Source: Promethearchaeota archaeon
GTDB taxonomy: Archaea > Asgardarchaeota > Lokiarchaeia > Sigyniarchaeales > SOKP01
Assembly (NCBI GenBank): GCA_030606485.1
Contig: JAUWGH010000001.1
Location: 848,751-912,750 of the forward strand
DNA: 64,000 bases
Reading direction: 5' to 3'
A model generated the notes under the pieces. It did not search any database, was not told the DNA's origin, and saw only the letters and a list, made by a program, of their open reading frames with translations. Shown here in pieces: positions 1 through 9,226 of this stretch. How positions within the stretch are numbered: position 1 is the first letter of the stretch; each line of letters begins with the position of its first letter. Made by a program: the position numbers and the translations under genes.

Positions 1-1
1 T

Positions 2-361
2 GAATTAGTTGAGGCAGGAAATCTAGGTGCTAAGACCGGTAAAGGCTTTTATGATTGGTCTGGAGGAAGACCTAAAATTGACAAATCGCAGAAAGCAGGA
101 TTGTTTAACCTTCAAACTATGATTGCTATTATGTTAAACGAAGGTTGCAGGATTTTAGACGAAGGTGTGGCTTCTGGATTTAAAATCATTGATGATGCAA
201 ACATGGCAGGTATGAATATGCCTGGACCTTTTGGTGCTGGCAAAAAGAATTTCGAAGCATGGTCAAAACTATTAGATGAAATAGCAGACAAGACGGGAAA
301 GGAATATTTAAGGCCTTGTGAGCTTATGAAGTCAGGTGGCTTCGTGAAAATGCGAAAATAA
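2..361 (+). CDS. 3-hydroxyacyl-CoA dehydrogenase, C-terminal part (cut by window edge)
   Basis: The reading frame is open from base 2 to the stop at 359-361, so only the last ~119 residues are seen; the gene begins before the window. The visible part carries the end of the first HCDH C-terminal domain (GAKTGKGFYDW) and the second one (LNEGCRILDEGVASG, NMPGPFGAGK), ending in SGGFVKMRK. The two complete genes downstream have the same ends, so this is the first member of a tandem triplet. By family it oxidises L-3-hydroxyacyl-CoA with NAD+ in beta-oxidation or the reverse. An internal TTG at 101 is not a credible start because homologous sequence continues upstream of it. A T8 tract follows the stop. 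Confidence 0.9.
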   Translation, partial: ELVEAGNLGAKTGKGFYDWSGGRPKIDKSQKAGLFNLQTMIAIMLNEGCRILDEGVASGFKIIDDANMAGMNMPGPFGAGKKNFEAWSKLLDEIADKTGKEYLRPCELMKSGGFVKMRK

Positions 362-396
362 ATTATTAGAAAAATATTAAAATTTTTATTCATTTC

Positions 397-404
397 TTTT
401 TTTT
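397..404 (+). terminator. T-tract terminator after first HACDH gene
   Basis: A run of eight T lies 36 bases after the stop, in a T-rich stretch. Oligo-T on the non-template strand is the usual intrinsic terminator of archaeal RNA polymerase. No hairpin is evident. Confidence 0.4.
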
Positions 405-455
405 CTTATTAAGCATTAATCTTCTTAATTAAATATTGGAAATTGTATACAAATT

Positions 456-1646
456 ATGGTTGATATTAGCAATATTAAGACATTTGCAGTTATTGGTGCC
501 GGTACTATGGGTCGAGAAATTACACAAGTAGCCCTCATGGCTGGCTTTGAGAAAGTCATATTGAACGATATTGAAAAGGATGTAATGAATAGAGCTGAAG
601 AATATATTATCAATGGACTTAAAAGGCTTGAGGCTAAAAATAAATTAGGTGAGGGAGTTAGTACAGAAATGATCATGGCTAAATTAGTAAAAGAAACGGA
701 TTTAATAAAGGCAGTGTCAAATGCAGATTTCGTGGTTGAAGCGGTTCCCGAAATTATGAAGATAAAGCAAGAATTATTTGAAAAATTGGGTAAATTTTCA
801 GCCGAACATGCAATTTTAGCATCAAATACATCAACTATGAGTATAACAAAAATAGGAGAACGTTCCGGAAAACCTGAAAAGGTAATAGGGATGCATTTCT
901 TTATTCCTATTGTAGTCCTTAGGTTAATTGAATTAATTAAAGGAGAAAAAACATCTCAAGAAACGATGGATATTAGTTATGGGGTTGGAATGAAATTGCC
1001 AGCCCTTAAGGGTAAAAGATTTATTGTTCAAATTGAAAAAGAAAGCCCAGGATTTATCGTAAATAGATTAACAATTGGAGGTAATATGTATTTAAATTGT
1101 GTTATTGATGAAGCATTCGAGAAAGGAATTCCATGGGAAGACGTTGATGCTGATGCTGGAGATTTAACACAATGGGGTCCTTTAGTAAAATTGGATTTTT
1201 TCGGCTTAGATGTAATAAATCATTGTCAAAAATATTTTGAATCTGTTCTCTCCCCAGATTTCAACCCAGGAAAAGTCATTACAAACCTTGTAAAAGAAGG
1301 CAATTTAGGAAGCAAAACTGGCAAGGGTTTTTATGAATGGACAGCAGATGGAAAACCTATAATAAAAAAGGGAAAAAAAATAGGGCTTTTTGATCTTGAA
1401 ACTTATATGGCTGTTCAATTAAATGAAGGATGTAGATTATTAGAAGAAGGAATCGTTTCTGGATATAAAATAATTGATAACACAATATTAGCAGGTATGA
1501 ATATGCCAGGTCCATTTAGTGCTGGGAAAAGAAATTATAAAAAATGGGCTGAATTGTTAGAACAATTAGCAAACAAGACGGGAAAAGAATATTTTAGACC
1601 TTGTACTCTGATGAAATCGGGTGGTTTTATTAAGATGCGAAAATAA
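456..1646 (+). CDS. 3-hydroxyacyl-CoA dehydrogenase (copy 2)
   Basis: A 396-residue NAD-dependent 3-hydroxyacyl-CoA dehydrogenase. The N-terminal Rossmann fold has GAGTMG at residues 14-19. Family active-site residues are all visible: Ser in ASNTST (122-127), His147 in GMHFF, Glu in RLIEL and Asn203 in GFIVNR. Two HCDH C-terminal domains follow (about 195-290 and 310-396), so the protein carries both halves of the C-terminal module in one chain. The expected reaction is 3-hydroxyacyl-CoA + NAD+ to 3-oxoacyl-CoA in the cytosol. It starts at ATG with no strong ribosome binding site. It lies between two paralogues on the same strand; substrate chain length cannot be read from the sequence. Confidence 0.92.
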   Translation: MVDISNIKTFAVIGAGTMGREITQVALMAGFEKVILNDIEKDVMNRAEEYIINGLKRLEAKNKLGEGVSTEMIMAKLVKETDLIKAVSNADFVVEAVPEIMKIKQELFEKLGKFSAEHAILASNTSTMSITKIGERSGKPEKVIGMHFFIPIVVLRLIELIKGEKTSQETMDISYGVGMKLPALKGKRFIVQIEKESPGFIVNRLTIGGNMYLNCVIDEAFEKGIPWEDVDADAGDLTQWGPLVKLDFFGLDVINHCQKYFESVLSPDFNPGKVITNLVKEGNLGSKTGKGFYEWTADGKPIIKKGKKIGLFDLETYMAVQLNEGCRLLEEGIVSGYKIIDNTILAGMNMPGPFSAGKRNYKKWAELLEQLANKTGKEYFRPCTLMKSGGFIKMRK

Positions 1647-1745
1647 AAAGATTAAATAATTGCAAAAGCATAATCAATTTTATTTGAATAGTTTAATTTA
1701 ACGATTTTTAATAAAGAAAAGAACTTCAACTAGAGGGGAAAAAAG

Positions 1746-2933
1746 ATGGTAGATATTAGCCATATTAAAAATATTGTTGTGATTGGAGCTGGTATTATGG
1801 GTCTCGGTATCACTCAATCTGCATTATGGGGTGGTTTTGAGAAGGTTGTCTTGAATGATATCAAAAAGGAATTCATTGATAATGGAGTTAAAAAGATTGA
1901 AGAGGGGTTGAAAAAATCCGAATCTAAAGGAAAATTAGGGGAAGGGATTATTACTGATGCACTTATGCCAAATCTGATTAAAGAAGTGGATCTCGTAAAA
2001 GCTATTGCAGACGCTGATTTTATATTTGAAGTAGTTACTGAGGATTTGAAAATTAAACAACAATTATATAAAAAATTAGGTGAAAATTCTCCTGAACATA
2101 CTATTTTCGCATCAAATACCTCAACTATAAGAATTACAGAATTGGGAGAAGCTTCAAATCACCCTGAACAAGTAATAGGGATGCACTTTTTCCTACCTCC
2201 ATATCGTCAAAGAGGGATAGAAATAATGAAAGGTGAAAAAACTTCTGATGAAACTATGGAAATTGGTGTGGCTGTTGGCCAAAAATTACCATGTCTTGAT
2301 GGGAAAAGAGTGATTGCTCAACTTGAAAAAGAAAGTCCAGGATTTATTGTAAATAGGCTACTTTTATCCGCCCAAATTTATTTTAATTGGATTCTTGATC
2401 AAGCAGAAGAAAATAAGATTTCATGGGAACAAATTGATGCAGATGCAGGTGATTTAATATTAATTGGTCCATGTGAATTATCTGATTATCTAGGATTAGA
2501 CACTTCTTATAATAGTATGAAATCATTTGAAACAATACTTTCTCCAGATTTTGCTCCTGGAGAAGTCCTCACAAAATTGGTCTCAGAGGGACATTTTGGA
2601 AAAAAAACCGGGAAAGGCTTCTATGATTGGATTGAAGGAAAACCCAAAATAGATAAATCAAAAAAGGCAGGATTTTTTAATCCAGAAGTGATGATGGCTA
2701 TTCAATTAAATGAGGGGTGTAGGCTTTTAGAAGAGGGAGTTGTTAAGGGATACAAGATTATTGATGATATTATGTTAAGTGGTACTAGCATGCCCGGTCC
2801 ATTCAGCGCTGGTAAAAGAAATTATGAAAAATGGTCTCATATGTTAAATAAATTAGCGACCCAGATTGGAAAAGAATATCTTAGACCTTGTAAATTATTA
2901 AAGTCTGGAAATTTTATTAAAATGAGAAAATGA
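1746..2933 (+). CDS. 3-hydroxyacyl-CoA dehydrogenase (copy 3)
   Basis: A 395-residue paralogue of the preceding gene with the same order of domains: GAGIMG nucleotide-binding loop, ASNTST, GMHFF, GFIVNR, and two HCDH C-terminal domains ending SGNFIKMRK. It differs around the substrate pocket (the stretch after GMHFFLP is PYRQRGIEIM rather than IVVLRLIELI), which suggests a different acyl-chain preference; that is inference. The start ATG is preceded by AGAGGGGA seven bases upstream, a better ribosome binding site than copy 2 has. The 99-base gap from copy 2 is compatible with either one transcript or separate promoters. Confidence 0.92.
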   Translation: MVDISHIKNIVVIGAGIMGLGITQSALWGGFEKVVLNDIKKEFIDNGVKKIEEGLKKSESKGKLGEGIITDALMPNLIKEVDLVKAIADADFIFEVVTEDLKIKQQLYKKLGENSPEHTIFASNTSTIRITELGEASNHPEQVIGMHFFLPPYRQRGIEIMKGEKTSDETMEIGVAVGQKLPCLDGKRVIAQLEKESPGFIVNRLLLSAQIYFNWILDQAEENKISWEQIDADAGDLILIGPCELSDYLGLDTSYNSMKSFETILSPDFAPGEVLTKLVSEGHFGKKTGKGFYDWIEGKPKIDKSKKAGFFNPEVMMAIQLNEGCRLLEEGVVKGYKIIDDIMLSGTSMPGPFSAGKRNYEKWSHMLNKLATQIGKEYLRPCKLLKSGNFIKMRK

Positions 2934-3190
2934 GTAGTTAGAGAACTTATTTTATTCAGAGAGAATTTATCGATATTATTAGTTATTCTATTGCTGCAGT
3001 AGCTCCTTTTTGCAAGATACCTCTGATTTTTTCAGCATCTTTAAGAAAAATTTTAAATTTAAATTTATTTACTAAGGTTTTTTCTAACAAATAAATTTGG
3101 AGATTTAGGACCAAATTAAAAAATAATACCAATTAGAAAGTTTTTTAAAAACGCTAATAAAGGAAAAAATAAAAAAAATTGTTAAATATT

Positions 3191-4135
3191 CTACATCTTA
3201 ATTAATTGTCCAATTGCATCCATTAAAGTCTCTTTTTTAGGAGCCCCTTTCAGTAATTCCGTTTTGATTCTTTCTGCTAATTCTTGAGGAGTAAATTTCT
3301 TTCCATTATTGCTGATGCTATTGTAAGTGTGCCATCCTTGAAAGACCCACACTCGATCTGCGACCACTCGAAATACTTCACCGGTTATTCTTTTAGCAGC
3401 GTCAGAAGCTAGAAAAACAACCATTGGAGCAATATTTTCTGGATTAAACACATCAAAGCCGCTTTCATCCAATTTACTCATAATTTCAATCATTTTAGGT
3501 GTTGCATCAGTTGTAAGTCTTGTTCTCGCTACCGGAACTACGCAATTCACTGTTGCATATTTCTTTAACTCCATTGCTGAAATAACCGTAAATGCTGCAA
3601 TTCCTGCTTTTGCTGCTCCATAATTCGTTTGTCCCATGTTTCCTAGCAGTCCAGCATCAGAAGCGGTGTTGATAACCCTTCCAAAGTTTTTTAATGATGG
3701 ATCCGCTTTACCTTGTTGTCTAAAGTAGTTAGCAACATGGCGAGTCATATTAAATGTACCTTTCAAATGAACAGCTATTACATCATCAAATTCTGCTTCA
3801 CTCATGTTAAAAAGCATACGATCACGGAGGATTCCAGCGTTATTTACCACAATATCTAATTTTCCAAATTCGGATACAGCTTGGTCAATCATTCCCTTGG
3901 CTTTATCAAAATCTGTTACGGAATCGTAATTACCTACAGCCTTTACCCCCAACTTTTTGCATTCTTCAGCTACCTCGTCTGCAACTTTCTTTTCAGAACC
4001 AGATCCATCAAATGCTGCCCCCAAGTCATTTATTAATAAATTACATCCTTCTTTTGCCATAAGTAATGCTTCTTCACGACCTAAACCTCTTCCAGCACCA
4101 GTTATTATTGCGACCTTTCCATCCAACAATCCCAT
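3191..4135 (-). CDS. Short-chain dehydrogenase/reductase, 17-beta-HSD4-like
   Basis: A 314-residue SDR oxidoreductase. The cofactor loop is ITGAGRGLG (residues 11-19), NNAG is at 98-101, and the catalytic Ser159, Tyr172 and Lys176 (NYGAAK) are intact. The opening resembles the SDR domain of peroxisomal multifunctional enzyme 2 (17-beta-hydroxysteroid dehydrogenase 4), a 3-hydroxyacyl-CoA dehydrogenase, and a C-terminal extension of ~50 residues follows the SDR fold. It converges on the HACDH triplet, which fits a role in acyl-CoA metabolism, but substrate is unproven. The start ATG has GAGGGAT about ten bases upstream. Confidence 0.85.
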   Translation of the reverse strand: MGLLDGKVAIITGAGRGLGREEALLMAKEGCNLLINDLGAAFDGSGSEKKVADEVAEECKKLGVKAVGNYDSVTDFDKAKGMIDQAVSEFGKLDIVVNNAGILRDRMLFNMSEAEFDDVIAVHLKGTFNMTRHVANYFRQQGKADPSLKNFGRVINTASDAGLLGNMGQTNYGAAKAGIAAFTVISAMELKKYATVNCVVPVARTRLTTDATPKMIEIMSKLDESGFDVFNPENIAPMVVFLASDAAKRITGEVFRVVADRVWVFQGWHTYNSISNNGKKFTPQELAERIKTELLKGAPKKETLMDAIGQLIKM

Positions 4136-4270
4136 ATTTCTATATCCCTCTTATTATATATTTTAAAACTCTTTTTTGTTATATTTAAAAAATTTGATGG
4201 AAATTATTTATTTCTTATCAAACGGTTTAATATTTTTTAAAAAATCGAATAAAATGAAAAAATTGAAAGC

Positions 4271-4996
4271 TTATAAAATCTCCTTATTTACTTTTTTAAT
4301 TCCAAAAATCAATTCTTTATTTCTATCTAAATAATTATGACCAAAACCTTTAATCTTACTAAGTGGTCCCTCAATTCCCTTTGGATTTCCGGTTTTGGTG
4401 TATATCACAAAAGAATGTTTAATTGCTTTTAGAACATTATATGGAGTTTTAAAATTATAAATCAATTGGATTGCTTTTTTTGGACCAGTATCATAAAGTC
4501 CTTCGAGGATAAAAGACATTCTTTCTTCAATAGATAAACCTTTGGGCGCTTTTCGAGAAATTATAGGTCCTTTATCTTTTATTTGTTCCCTTATTGCAAT
4601 TCTTTCAATCACGATTGCAGTATCATTAATATTTCTGGTAGGGATCACACTGATTCCTAGCTTATATGAAACATATGCTAATGCACCATAAATTGAGCTT
4701 ATTTTCATTCCAGTATTATCAAAAACCTCGTCATTTAGGCCTTCAATTATAAGAATTGGTGTGGAATATGTATCTTTTAACCTTAAAAGTTGCTCAAACA
4801 AGCGATTATCCATAATTGATACCACAAAATCAAAACCAGTCTTACGTTCTATGGCAATTTCATTAGTGATAATAATATCTGCAACATCTAATTGCTTAGT
4901 TTGAAGTAATATTTTATCCTTCTTTTTAGAAAAGATATCTATCAATTTCCTTTCGCGATTATCCAAAATAATTTGGAGGAGATTATTTAAAGCCAC
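4271..4996 (-). CDS. ERCC4-family (XPF/Hef-type) nuclease with helix-hairpin-helix
   Basis: A 241-residue protein with an N-terminal ERCC4 nuclease domain: LDNRER at 11-16 and the catalytic IERK motif at about 49-52, followed by a C-terminal region with two helix-hairpin-helix-like segments (TGPKKAIQLI and IKGFGHNYL). XPF/Hef/Mus81 family proteins cut branched or damaged DNA. There is no helicase domain, as in crenarchaeal-type short XPF. The usual GD before the ERK strand reads VAD here, a small deviation. Translation probably starts at GTG (4996), since AAGGTGT lies six bases upstream. It stands alone between the SDR and the acyltransferase-like genes. Confidence 0.82.
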   Translation of the reverse strand: MALNNLLQIILDNRERKLIDIFSKKKDKILLQTKQLDVADIIITNEIAIERKTGFDFVVSIMDNRLFEQLLRLKDTYSTPILIIEGLNDEVFDNTGMKISSIYGALAYVSYKLGISVIPTRNINDTAIVIERIAIREQIKDKGPIISRKAPKGLSIEERMSFILEGLYDTGPKKAIQLIYNFKTPYNVLKAIKHSFVIYTKTGNPKGIEGPLSKIKGFGHNYLDRNKELIFGIKKVNKEIL

Positions 4997-5065
4997 TTTA
5001 ATACACCTTTAAAAAATAAATGATTTTAGATTTAAATATGCAATGACTGACAAAATTTTTTTATT

Positions 5066-5884
5066 CTATTCAATGGAACCTTTAAATTCAACTCGTTCAC
5101 CTGTATCAACTATTCTTCTAACTCTTTGCACATTTACTTTACGCATTTCTGTATTATTTTTAAATTTTCGAGCAGGTTGGCCAATATAAGTCCAATCTTT
5201 TTCTAACCTTTGTCCTACATTAGTCATTGCCCAAACACCAAGAACAGAACCCTTTTCCATAACAGTTCCGGGAGAGACAACAGCATAACCTCCAATAATG
5301 CAATGATCTCCAATTATAACCTTTTTAAGAAGCATATAATCTCCAATAACAATACTAGAAAGAATTATAGCACCCTGTCCAACCATAATATTTTTTCCAA
5401 ATTCTACAAACTCATAATCTACCCATCCATCAAATAAAGTAGATTTAAAATCAGCTTTCATTCCACAAATTTTAAACGCGAGGTTTGTGACCCATGGAAC
5501 TGGAAAAGAATTCCATACATAAAAAATAAATTTTTTAATAGTTGCACGAAAACAATAGTAAGAATAATCTTTATCTTTAAGATTAATTTTAAAGATTCCT
5601 TCTCTTGGTTTATGGATTAAATTTAAAATAATTAATAGACATTTACCTACTCCTAAAGTTATAAGTAAAAAGCAAAAATACCAAGCCAAAATATCGATTG
5701 GCAACCTAATAATCATAAGATTTAGAATTGTATTTTTCAACACATTATTATAAAATGTAAAAGCAAGATATATTGTTGGGAAAAAGGATACAAAAATCAA
5801 AAAAATATAAATAAGACTAAATCTTTTAGCGATAGGAGGGCTAGTTATAATAGGAATCTCATTAAAAACATTTTTATTCTTCAA
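5066..5884 (-). CDS. Membrane-linked left-handed beta-helix (hexapeptide) acyltransferase-like protein, module 3
   Basis: A 272-residue protein with two hydrophobic N-terminal segments (about residues 22-50 and 60-88) followed by a hexapeptide-repeat left-handed beta-helix (about 150-245: VGQGAIILSS, IGDYMLLKK, IGGYAVVSPG). The fold is typical of acyl/acetyltransferases, and the mix of membrane segments and beta-helix resembles the terminal domain found on some non-ribosomal peptide synthetases. Substrate is unknown. The TTG start overlaps the last 11 bases of the upstream gene and has GGAGG eight bases upstream inside that gene, so the two are translationally coupled. It matches each half of the upstream protein, making it the third copy of one module. 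Confidence 0.7.
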   Translation of the reverse strand: MKNKNVFNEIPIITSPPIAKRFSLIYIFLIFVSFFPTIYLAFTFYNNVLKNTILNLMIIRLPIDILAWYFCFLLITLGVGKCLLIILNLIHKPREGIFKINLKDKDYSYYCFRATIKKFIFYVWNSFPVPWVTNLAFKICGMKADFKSTLFDGWVDYEFVEFGKNIMVGQGAIILSSIVIGDYMLLKKVIIGDHCIIGGYAVVSPGTVMEKGSVLGVWAMTNVGQRLEKDWTYIGQPARKFKNNTEMRKVNVQRVRRIVDTGERVEFKGSIE

Positions 5885-7550
5885 GCTCTAAACCTCCTAA
5901 ATATTTTTTTAAATCTTCTTTGGTAATTCTTTTTAATGGAAAACCAGCATAATAACCATTATTACCTAATTTATCTAATTTTACAGTAGCACTCATCGGT
6001 AATAACGTAGAATTTTCACCAATCTCTGTTCCGGGAAAACCTCCACAATAGGCAGATAATACAGAATTATTACCAATTTTCACTCCGAAAAATGTTATAT
6101 TTTCCTCTCCGAAAAAACCATCAACAAGATGATTGGTTAGATAACAAAATTGACCAAAATAACAATTTTCCCCAGTATTTAAAAATTCCTTAGTAATAAA
6201 TTGGTCTTCGAAAGTTGTTCTTTTTCCTATTTTATCAGCACCTATAAAATTTAATGCCCAATTAGTTAGCCAGGGAAATGGACTTTTTGTAAATGCTAAT
6301 ATTGGATATTTTAATAGGAAGGAACGGTGATGATAGAAATTTAATTCTCTTGACTCAAAATTCCTATCTAATACTCCTTGTCTTGAGGGAGAAAGTTTCT
6401 CACTCCACTTATACAACAATTTTGTGAATAATGCCACAAAAAATAGATGCAATAGATACAAGCCCATAAGGACAAGTGGCGTAATTAATAAAAAAAATTG
6501 TGTAAATAAATTTGTAAAATTAACCCACCCAAAAGGTGTGCTAAAAATAGAAGGTATTAAAATTTCAAATAGAAAGAGAAAAAATAGAATTGCAGGAATT
6601 AAAAATGACACGCCAACATTTAAAATAATTATCGGAATGTAAATATGGAATTGCACTCTAATATGGTGTTTATCATCTTTCTTTAAATTATTAGTTTGTT
6701 GCTGAATATCTGATTTATCATAAATTAAAGTTTCTGTGTGAACATTTTGGTATATATCTTTACTATCGCTTTTTTCAAATAATATTGCTTTAAGATTATC
6801 AATTTTTTCATTAATATTATAATCCCCAATTTTTATTGCTGGAGTTCCTTTATAAATACAGCCAGAATCTAAGATTTGATTTATATGGGTTGAAGATACG
6901 GCATTTAAAATAGCACCCTTTCTAAATTTTGTTCCGGGCGCAACTAAAGAATGAGCACCAATTATTGAATCATCTTCAATGATTGTTTTTTGAATAATCA
7001 AATAATTATCAATGATAATTGCCCCCATTACGACACTTCCTACACCGACAATCACATTTTTTCCAAATTCAATGAATTCACAATCGATCCATCCTTCAAA
7101 CATGTAATTATGAAAATTTGTTTTCACACCAAACACTTTAAAAAGAAGATTATCCAAATACGGCATAGGAAAGTTGTGAGTTATCCATACAGGCCATTTT
7201 TTAATAAGCCCTCTTAGACTCCAATAGATATAATCTTTATTATCTTTATTTCTCTTAAATATTCCTTCTTTTGGTTTATGAATTAAATTAACAATTATTA
7301 GAAATATTTTTGCAATAATTATTGATGAGAAAATCATAATTAAATAACAGAATAAGAGTTCAAATGGAAAGAGAAGATAAAATACTATAGTTACGGGATT
7401 TGCAAAATTAGTCAAAAAAATCCAAAAACTGACTAAAGCCGGATAAAAGCTTAGAGTTATAATACTTAAATAAATTAACATAAATCTTTTCTTATATGGT
7501 AAAGTATTTGTAGTGAATGGTCCAACTCTTAGTGAAGCCGGGATTGAGAT
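5874..7550 (-). CDS. Membrane-linked left-handed beta-helix acyltransferase-like protein, modules 1 and 2
   Basis: Two consecutive membrane-plus-beta-helix modules in one chain, each like the downstream 272-residue protein. Module 1 has a membrane pair, then FEGWIDCEFIEFGKN and hexapeptide repeats; module 2 has a second membrane pair, then the beta-helix with IGNNSVLSA and IGENSTLLP. The first ATG is at 7481, giving 535 residues, but the frame stays open for another 23 codons and its translation (VGPFTTNTLPYKKRF) parallels the start of module 3 (IPIITSPPIAKRF). I therefore extend to an ATC codon at 7550, seven bases after GTGA, giving 558 residues. That start is inference; 7481 is the conservative choice. 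Function is probably acyl transfer at the membrane. Confidence 0.65.
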   Translation of the reverse strand: MSIPASLRVGPFTTNTLPYKKRFMLIYLSIITLSFYPALVSFWIFLTNFANPVTIVFYLLFPFELLFCYLIMIFSSIIIAKIFLIIVNLIHKPKEGIFKRNKDNKDYIYWSLRGLIKKWPVWITHNFPMPYLDNLLFKVFGVKTNFHNYMFEGWIDCEFIEFGKNVIVGVGSVVMGAIIIDNYLIIQKTIIEDDSIIGAHSLVAPGTKFRKGAILNAVSSTHINQILDSGCIYKGTPAIKIGDYNINEKIDNLKAILFEKSDSKDIYQNVHTETLIYDKSDIQQQTNNLKKDDKHHIRVQFHIYIPIIILNVGVSFLIPAILFFLFLFEILIPSIFSTPFGWVNFTNLFTQFFLLITPLVLMGLYLLHLFFVALFTKLLYKWSEKLSPSRQGVLDRNFESRELNFYHHRSFLLKYPILAFTKSPFPWLTNWALNFIGADKIGKRTTFEDQFITKEFLNTGENCYFGQFCYLTNHLVDGFFGEENITFFGVKIGNNSVLSAYCGGFPGTEIGENSTLLPMSATVKLDKLGNNGYYAGFPLKRITKEDLKKYLGGLELEE

Positions 7551-7563
7551 TTATTTTTCACTT
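7551..7563 (-). promoter_or_regulatory. Weak ribosome binding site before a putative ATC start
   Basis: On the minus strand the sequence reads GAAGTGA, then seven bases including the in-frame TAA, then ATC. The site is weaker than the GGTGA sites elsewhere in the window and is reported only because it supports the extended start. Confidence 0.3.
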
Positions 7564-7681
7564 CTTCTTTTTTACTAAATCATTGGAAAAAATATATAAT
7601 CATTATAATAAGTTTAAAATTTATTAATCTTCCTTAAATTGATAATTAAATTGAAAATTACATAAAAATAGTTAGAAATTA

Positions 7682-9226
7682 TCAAAGATCTATGCAATTA
7701 AAACATAAATCCATAGAATGAACGATTAAAGGAAAATCCTTTATATCACAATTAGGTAAAATAAAATTTTTTAAAGCAAAAAAATTATTCATAGAGGGTG
7801 TTTGTATAGATACACTTCCTAAATTATCTTTTCCCGGACGATCTGAAGTCTTTAAGATATAGACCAATTCTCCCTGAGGGGCTTCTACAACAGAAATTCC
7901 AATTTCATCAGCAATCAATTTGACATTTGCTAAATCAATAGCCTCTATTTTTGCAGTATCATTCTTAAGATAATCTATAGCTCCTTTAATAATAGAAACA
8001 GAATTTTTTAATTCCCATAATCTAACCTGAATGCGAGAATAAGCATCTCCTCCATTAAATGTTACAACTTCCCATTTATCAACAATATCTTCATCTAGAT
8101 ATGAATTATATGGAGAAAAATAGCGAATATCGTAGATGTGGCCTGAAGCTCGAATATTTGGGCCAGTTATTCCTGATTCTAGAACACTTTCTTCTAATAA
8201 TGTACTTAAACCCTTAAATCGATTTTTAAGATTAGAATTATAGATGCGATTATATAAAATTTTAAATGACGATGAGTAAATTTCATCGACGGCTTCTTGT
8301 AAATCATTTAATGAATACCAGAGTATATCTTTCACATAACCTATATAATTTAATTCTTCAAAATATCTTGTGCCTAATTCTTTTTCTAAAAAATTAAGAA
8401 AATACAGAACTTTATTAAGAAGATTATAATATTCCTTAAAATGATAGGTTAAATACATTAGATTTGCAAACCAAAGTATGTGATTTGTTATTCTCTCCAA
8501 TTCACAATAAATGGTTCGGATCATTTTAACCCGATTTGATACCGAAACATTAATAATCGATTCCATTGCTAAAGAATAAGCTAAACTGTGATGGAATGAA
8601 CTAGTTGAGCATATTTTTTCTACAAGTTTGAGATTTTCCTTATCCCAATTCTTATATTTCATCAATGGGATAATTCCTCTATACAGCCAACCTGTTTTAA
8701 AATTTACAGACTTTATAATATTTTTGTCTAAATTAAAGTGAAAATAGTTATCTGTAAGGTGAATTCTATTAAAAACACCTTGAGAAAGAATATTTTTTGC
8801 AGAATGTGCTGGGAATAATTTAACTGGAAAATTATACAAGCTCTCTTCAAGTTCTTCCTTAAAATATAAAAATTTAATCCCATATCTTTTAGATATTTCA
8901 TCTTCATAATTTTCTACTTGAGGATAAGCGACCCTCACGGAATCAATTTCGTTGGAATCTTTATCCACTTCAGTAATTACAAATAAATATTGATTATCTG
9001 GAATATATTCGCCAAAATATTCATAAATTACTTCATATTTATTTTCAAAATCATTAATTAATATATTTTTTAAATTAACCGATTTTTCACCGAAAAAAAA
9101 AGCAATATCTCTAACACGGGCTTTATTAATATAAAAAACATTTTCAAAATTTCGAGTAGGTGCGCCTTTTAACTCATTCCCAAGGTAATTTTTAAATTCT
9201 AATAATAATTTAGAGTAAATTTGCAT
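7682..9226 (-). CDS. [NiFe]-hydrogenase large subunit / NuoCD-like protein with half-degenerate metal site
   Basis: A 514-residue protein. Residues ~1-150 look like a 30-kDa (NuoC/HycE N-terminal) domain, with NYEDEISKRYGI matching its signature. The rest is the 49-kDa/hydrogenase large-subunit fold (GWLYRGI, CELERITNH, GPNIRASG). In group 4 hydrogenases two CxxC pairs hold the NiFe centre. Here the first pair is Cys206-Ser-Thr-Ser209, losing one ligand, while the C-terminal pair Cys508-Phe-Asn-Cys511 is kept. NuoD proteins lose all four. No small subunit, membrane subunit or maturation gene is nearby. It may be an energy-converting-hydrogenase-related protein or a relic; true hydrogenase activity is doubtful. 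Confidence 0.75.
   Translation of the reverse strand: MQIYSKLLLEFKNYLGNELKGAPTRNFENVFYINKARVRDIAFFFGEKSVNLKNILINDFENKYEVIYEYFGEYIPDNQYLFVITEVDKDSNEIDSVRVAYPQVENYEDEISKRYGIKFLYFKEELEESLYNFPVKLFPAHSAKNILSQGVFNRIHLTDNYFHFNLDKNIIKSVNFKTGWLYRGIIPLMKYKNWDKENLKLVEKICSTSSFHHSLAYSLAMESIINVSVSNRVKMIRTIYCELERITNHILWFANLMYLTYHFKEYYNLLNKVLYFLNFLEKELGTRYFEELNYIGYVKDILWYSLNDLQEAVDEIYSSSFKILYNRIYNSNLKNRFKGLSTLLEESVLESGITGPNIRASGHIYDIRYFSPYNSYLDEDIVDKWEVVTFNGGDAYSRIQVRLWELKNSVSIIKGAIDYLKNDTAKIEAIDLANVKLIADEIGISVVEAPQGELVYILKTSDRPGKDNLGSVSIQTPSMNNFFALKNFILPNCDIKDFPLIVHSMDLCFNCIDL

Noticed and set aside
2983..3114. A 43-codon minus-strand frame (TTG start) ending LQKGATAAIE, downstream of the SDR gene
   Set aside because: It reads like protein, but has no ribosome binding site, no recognised family and a weak start; probably a gene fragment or chance.
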